Source of the DNA: Bugula neritina
Taxonomy: Eukaryota > Bryozoa > Gymnolaemata > Cheilostomatida > Bugulidae
DNA length: 64,000 bases
Assembly: GCA_964035545.1 (NCBI GenBank)
Contig: OZ037771.1
Span: 1,302,001 to 1,366,000 of the forward strand
Reading direction: 5' to 3'
Each line of letters opens with the position of its first letter. Position 1 is the first letter of the stretch. This document shows, one piece after another, positions 59,864 to 64,000 of this stretch. The notes beneath the pieces are model-generated. The model did not search any database, had not been told where the DNA came from, and saw only the letters and a program-made list of their open reading frames with translations. Made by a program: the position numbers and the translations under genes.

Positions 59864-61822
59864 ATGTCTTATGGAGGTAAGCGTACTCTATATTGCAATT
59901 GGTCCTATTAATGTTGTACTCCACCGCACTTGTTTAGTTTTTAGTATATGTTATTAGACTTTCAACTTGTAGCTGGTAGTAACTCTTTGCATATAAAACA
60001 TTTTTCATGGTCCTCACATAAAACTCTGTTTAGCGTTTGTTTTCAATAGTTAGATTTCCTGTTTGAGACTGGCATTAATGCATGCGGTATATCTGTAGGT
60101 GGACGTGGAGGGTTCCGCGGTGGTAGCAGAGGGTTCCGTGGTGGCAGCAGAGGGGGCCGTGGCGGGGGTCGCGGAGACTATAACAGAAGAGACGAAGGTC
60201 CTCCAGATTATGTGAACGGTAAGTGAACATTGTACATGAAGTAGTGGCTACTGGTAGCTGTGGAGATATATTCTGATAGGATATATCCAGTTTCGCAGAG
60301 TCTTTGTTTGTCAAACCTACTGTTTACATTCAAATATTTTGTGTAACATACAAGCTGTAGAAATTCAATTGCTTCTCTTCTTTATCCTGCTGTTGGTTTG
60401 AAGCTCTCCAGCTGTGTCTAGAGGTGTCAATCTTCTCTTTACACTTTAGTATAGGAATTATCTGCGTTGTGTCAGCATTCTTGTGTCATTTTCATACCTG
60501 ATGCTGAAGGTGACTACTGCCCAGATGTAGCCTGTGGTACTAGAGTTGTGTAGTTGTGTTACAGAGGTTGGTACTGTGTCCCACCCGTGTGAAGATATGA
60601 TAGTGTGCAAGTGTACATACGAAAGAGGGAGAGTCCCCTACTTCAATGCTGGTATATATCTGGAGAACAAGCAACTCGTCGGCAAAGTGGACGAGATCCT
60701 CGGTCCTATCACAGATTTCGTATCCTTCACTAATAATTGTGGCGCTTTACATACTCTTTACTACAAGAATTCTATTCGTCATTTTTTTAATTTCAATTCA
60801 ATTGTTGAAACTTTTGTAAACCTGTTTGTTTTACATTTTGCCAATTTACATGCAACTGCGACACACCATATCATGAGTTTCCTTAACTGTGTCCTCCATA
60901 GTTCTTCAGCGTCAAACTCGCTCCCAACATGAAGGCTTCCTCATTCAAGACGCTACAGAAGGTGAGAGTTTGTTCTGCTAACAGAATCACAAACACCTGC
61001 ACATGCACACCTCTAGTTTATATATAAATAAAGATCTGAACATGCACACCTCTAGTTTATATATAAATAAACACCTGCACATGCACACCTCTAGTTTATA
61101 TGTAAATAAACACCTGCACATGCACACCTCTAGTTTATATATAAATAAACACCTGCACATGCACACCTCTAGTTTATATGTAAATAAAGAGCTGCGCATA
61201 CACACCTGTGCTCTAGTTGTATTTACAGTGACTGATCACCTGTTAGTAAAACTGCTGACGTATGATTCATTTCAATGTGTTGTGTTGTTTTCTAGATGTT
61301 CATTGATCCGCAGAAGACACTTCCCTTAGAGGTGTTTACAAACCCTAATAAAGGGGGTAGAGGTCGTGGCAGAGGTAGTATTGTTTGATTTGATATCATC
61401 TACCTTATTCTATCTCATCTACCTTATTCTATCTAATCCACCTTATTCTATCACATCTACCTCATTCCATCTCATTCATGATTGGATCGTGCTAATCATA
61501 TAATCCTAATACCTCTCTATGATCTAATTATTGAATTCATTTTGTTCATTAATGGCCAAGGGTTTGCCAGGCGTATGCTGAAAGTAATACAAGTTTCTCC
61601 AACTAATCAGACACATTATTACTCTACTCGTATCACTTGTTGCCAACAGGTGGCGCTAGAGGAAGAGGCGGATTCGGCGGTCGTGGCGGCAGCAGAGGTG
61701 GATTCGGCGGTCGTGGCGGCAGCAGAGGGGGTGGATTCTCTCCCAGAGGTGGACGTGGCGGTGGCGGTTTCTCACGAGGGGGTCGTGGCGGTTACTCTCC
61801 CAGGGGTGGCGGCAGGTACTGA
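59864..61822 (+). CDS. GAR1: GAR1, H/ACA snoRNP subunit
   Basis: Core protein of H/ACA ribonucleoproteins that guide rRNA/snRNA pseudouridylation and support telomerase RNA; nucleolar and Cajal-body located. Six exons: 59864-59876, 60099-60218, 60565-60719, 60902-60961, 61296-61374, 61650-61822; 600 nt (199 aa). The N-terminal RGG-rich region (GGRGGFRGGSRGFRGG) is followed by the conserved core: PPDYVNEVGTVSHPCEDMIV, CKCTYERGRVPYFNAGIYLE, NKQLVGKVDEILGPITDFFF and SVKLAPNMKASSFKTLQK, then MFIDPQKTLPLEVF. A C-terminal RGG domain ends PRGGGRY. Length matches GAR1 of other animals. An AATAAA lies at 62125-62130. The gene is divergent from PARG across a 4-kb repeat-rich spacer. Confidence 0.97.
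61000..61205. repeat. ~39-bp repeat in GAR1 intron 4
   Basis: Five copies of cacctgcacatgcacacctc plus tagtttatatgtaaataaa. Confidence 0.95.
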
Positions 61823-62925
61823 ATACAGGACACACCAGTTCACCAAAAGTTACTTTGTGTACAGTAACTGCCCATAACTCGTTTTTATATTCAATTGAAA
61901 TATGATGTTAATGCACGGGCTACATTATATACGGCATAGCGTTGAGTGTCTACAAGGAACACAACACTTGCTTCACAAGTTAACTCTAGCATGACAGTCC
62001 TTGTATCTTAATGAATTTAGACTAAGTTCCACAGTCAATAGCGTGTGTAGTTATGGGCCAACTTCTGTAACTTTGTACAAAGTCATTTATACAAGTATAA
62101 ATACTTTTTTTATTGGTGAATAGCAATAAATGTTATTAATGAGAAATGTTGTGTATATATTACTTTATTATTTATAATCTGTCTAGATAGTTCATCCTGC
62201 CTTACTTACAGCTGAGTTGTAGTACGAGACACTGACTACCAGCTTACCAGTGCTGAGTTTGGTTAGCAATGTCAGGCTATTATTTATATTATAGTCATAT
62301 TGCATTTTATATCAAACAGAACCCAAAAGCACAGTGCCTGGCAAACGGTGGGAAACAATTCCAATTGTAAATAAAATTGTAATTAGTGGTGAAATTCCCC
62401 AGCATAGCACTTATGCGACATATGAAAAGATAGGATAACCCCCAACCATGTGTTAGTAAACGATGTTTATTTTACTAGTGAACTATTTTTATAAACCAGA
62501 TTTATGGTGTATAAATTAGAGCACACAGATTTCATTATATTAAATGATGTATTCAGAAAACATTCAAAAATAAAATGCCAGTTTCATATTCATTGAATAT
62601 GCTGTGTCAATTAGAAAGATGAATATAATACAAAATGGAAGGCTTGATAATGAAATATACCTACTTGATGATATATTTTAAATAACAAATTAGCATGTAA
62701 ATAACATTATAAGAGTGCGAAAGGTATTAATGACTAGAAATAACTGGACTACAAATTATCACAACTCCTTCGTGTAATACATTATACAGCTTTCCCCGCA
62801 ACTATATGCGAATTCATCACAAAGTAGCATTCTATCAGATATATCTTGTGAGTTACACTATTCATGTATATAGTGGGATGCAATATCCTTGCAGCAAAAA
62901 GTTGCACAACATTTCTGCTAGTTTA
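61823..62925. other. Convergent intergenic region
   Basis: GAR1 3' UTR with AATAAA at 62125-62130, then AT-rich sequence with no feature I can support, up to the CCDC169-like stop codon. Confidence 0.6.
62125..62130 (+). terminator. GAR1 polyadenylation signal
   Basis: AATAAA, about 300 nt after the GAR1 stop codon and followed by a T/GT-rich stretch (gttgtgtatatattacttta). Confidence 0.6.
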
Positions 62926-64000
62926 CTAAAACCTTGCTGTTTCACTTCCCTCTATTTTTGGCAGCGTCTTGACAGCTGCTGTCTTCCTTATGGGTCCTCT
63001 CCTGGGGTCAATCACTCTCTGGTCTTCCGGAATATTCCTAAATACACAACAAATGAGTATATATGTTCCTAAACATACAATACATAAATATAATACATTC
63101 CTAAATATACAATATGAGTATATAGTCAACATCTACTAAATTCAAATTTTATTGGCATCTGCCTCATTCAAAACTGTTCATAACTAGCAACATACTTTGA
63201 AGGATACTTTTTCCAATCACTAAACATTAATCAAATTACTTAGAATTACATTTGAATACACTTCTCACCTCAGATTGGCGGTACTGGCAGCTTGCTGTTG
63301 AGTCTTTGCTTTCTTTAACATGTTATCCAGAGCAAAGTTTGCGGTGTTGATGTCTACTATATACTGTTTCCTCTCATCATTGGCCTACCAAACACCAGAC
63401 ATTAGATATAAGATACCCACATGAAGTGTGGTCATTCATTAAGAGTAAATGTGTGCATTGCATCACTTCAGAATATATTATACAGAATTATTGACCGTAA
63501 ATTAAATCTTAATTCATCTTCAAGCTTTTATGACTAAAACGAGTAAAGACTGTAAAGGCTTCTATGAATATTCACTGTCTAATTTGTTTACAAATAAAAG
63601 TTATTTAAAATTTGTCAAACTTTAGAATGGCTGCTAGTCTGTGGATAAAACAATATATTATATTACAATAAATCATACAATATTTATATTACAGAAAAAT
63701 ACAATATATTCATACCACAACTACCAATATGGTATTCATATTACAATAAACAATATACAATATAGTTATACTGTTATGTCTCATATCAGTATGTTTGTAC
63801 AGAATTACTTTATGATAGGCTTTGGATTCCTGGTCTAGACGCCACTCAAGATCTCTTATTTGATTTTGAAGACTTGATTGTTGTTTCTGAAGATTTGCTA
63901 TAGTCTGGGGAGTTGCCTGAAATAGAATGTTTAGTCAATTGATACCATCATATGCATTCAACTTTTTAATTAGCAAAATCAAACCATTCAACACTTGAGG
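62926..64000 (-). CDS. CCDC169: CCDC169-like coiled-coil protein, 3' part
   Basis: Partial gene; the 5' exons lie beyond the window. Exons: 63809-63916, 63269-63384, 62926-63037, all in phase, giving the last ~111 residues. A coiled coil (TIANLQKQQSSLQNQIRDLE) runs into WRLDQESKAYHKANDERKQY, which resembles LEQESKAYQKINNERRTY as I recall it from vertebrate CCDC169. A basic RRGPIRKTA motif near the C-terminus, again as in that family, precedes the end at GSETARF. CCDC169 is poorly characterised. The identification rests on these two remembered motifs and no alignment was run. Confidence 0.7.

Noticed and set aside
60219-61649. Possible snoRNA in GAR1 introns
   Set aside because: Host genes of this class often carry snoRNAs, but I found no convincing box C/D pair or H/ACA hairpins with ANANNA and ACA.
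61637-61877. Alternative frame of the GAR1 last exon (131-aa ORF)
   Set aside because: The RGG frame joins in phase with the upstream exon and ends properly; the other frame is a GC-rich shadow.

Overview
The window is intron-rich, AT-rich animal nuclear DNA. The introns are mostly 100-600 bp, minisatellites are very dense, and the gene set is metazoan (SLC9 antiporter, LRR-Ig receptor, FBXL, fibrinogen-domain protein, CYP3-like P450, PARG, GAR1, CCDC169). The compactness and gene types suggest an early-branching or marine invertebrate, perhaps a sponge, but this is not proven from sequence alone. I rebuilt gene models by hand from splice sites, reading phase and protein-family motifs. For all seven complete multi-exon models the summed exon length divides exactly by three, which is strong internal support.

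Layout: 448-9282 (-) Na+/H+ exchanger, 19 exons. 9283-14737 intergenic. 14738-22106 (-) LRR-Ig transmembrane receptor; one of its introns holds an intronless plus-strand gene (16643-17581) for a secreted lysine-rich protein with its own TATA box. 22107-24085 shared upstream region with a 57-bp near-perfect palindrome. 24086-28737 (+) F-box/LRR protein. 29718-33250 (-) PAN-like plus fibrinogen-domain protein. 35756-43114 (-) CYP3/CYP5-like cytochrome P450. 43855-43940 (-) intron-containing tRNA-Tyr body with a GGA anticodon. 44931-55819 (-) a PHD-finger/PARG fusion. 55820-59863 intergenic with cryptic simple sequence and a SINE. 59864-61822 (+) GAR1. 62926-64000 (-) 3' end of a CCDC169-like gene.

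The most unusual item is the PARG gene. Between two canonical catalytic-domain exons, both joined in phase 0, lie nine extra exons encoding exactly 692 in-frame residues. This cassette is mostly disordered. It carries several amphipathic helices that fit the PKA-RII-anchoring (AKAP) pattern, plus three RRxS PKA consensus sites within 22 residues. Another intron of the same gene carries, in sense orientation, a complete type I hammerhead ribozyme (51668-51714) inside a strongly structured, retrozyme-like element.

A second theme runs across the window. Many introns contain minisatellites whose unit is a copy of the adjacent 5' or 3' splice site. Arrays abut or echo splice sites in the antiporter, receptor, F-box, P450 and PARG genes, and one overlaps the antiporter stop codon. 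This looks like a locus-wide habit of tandem duplication seeded at exon boundaries, which leaves many decoy splice sites.
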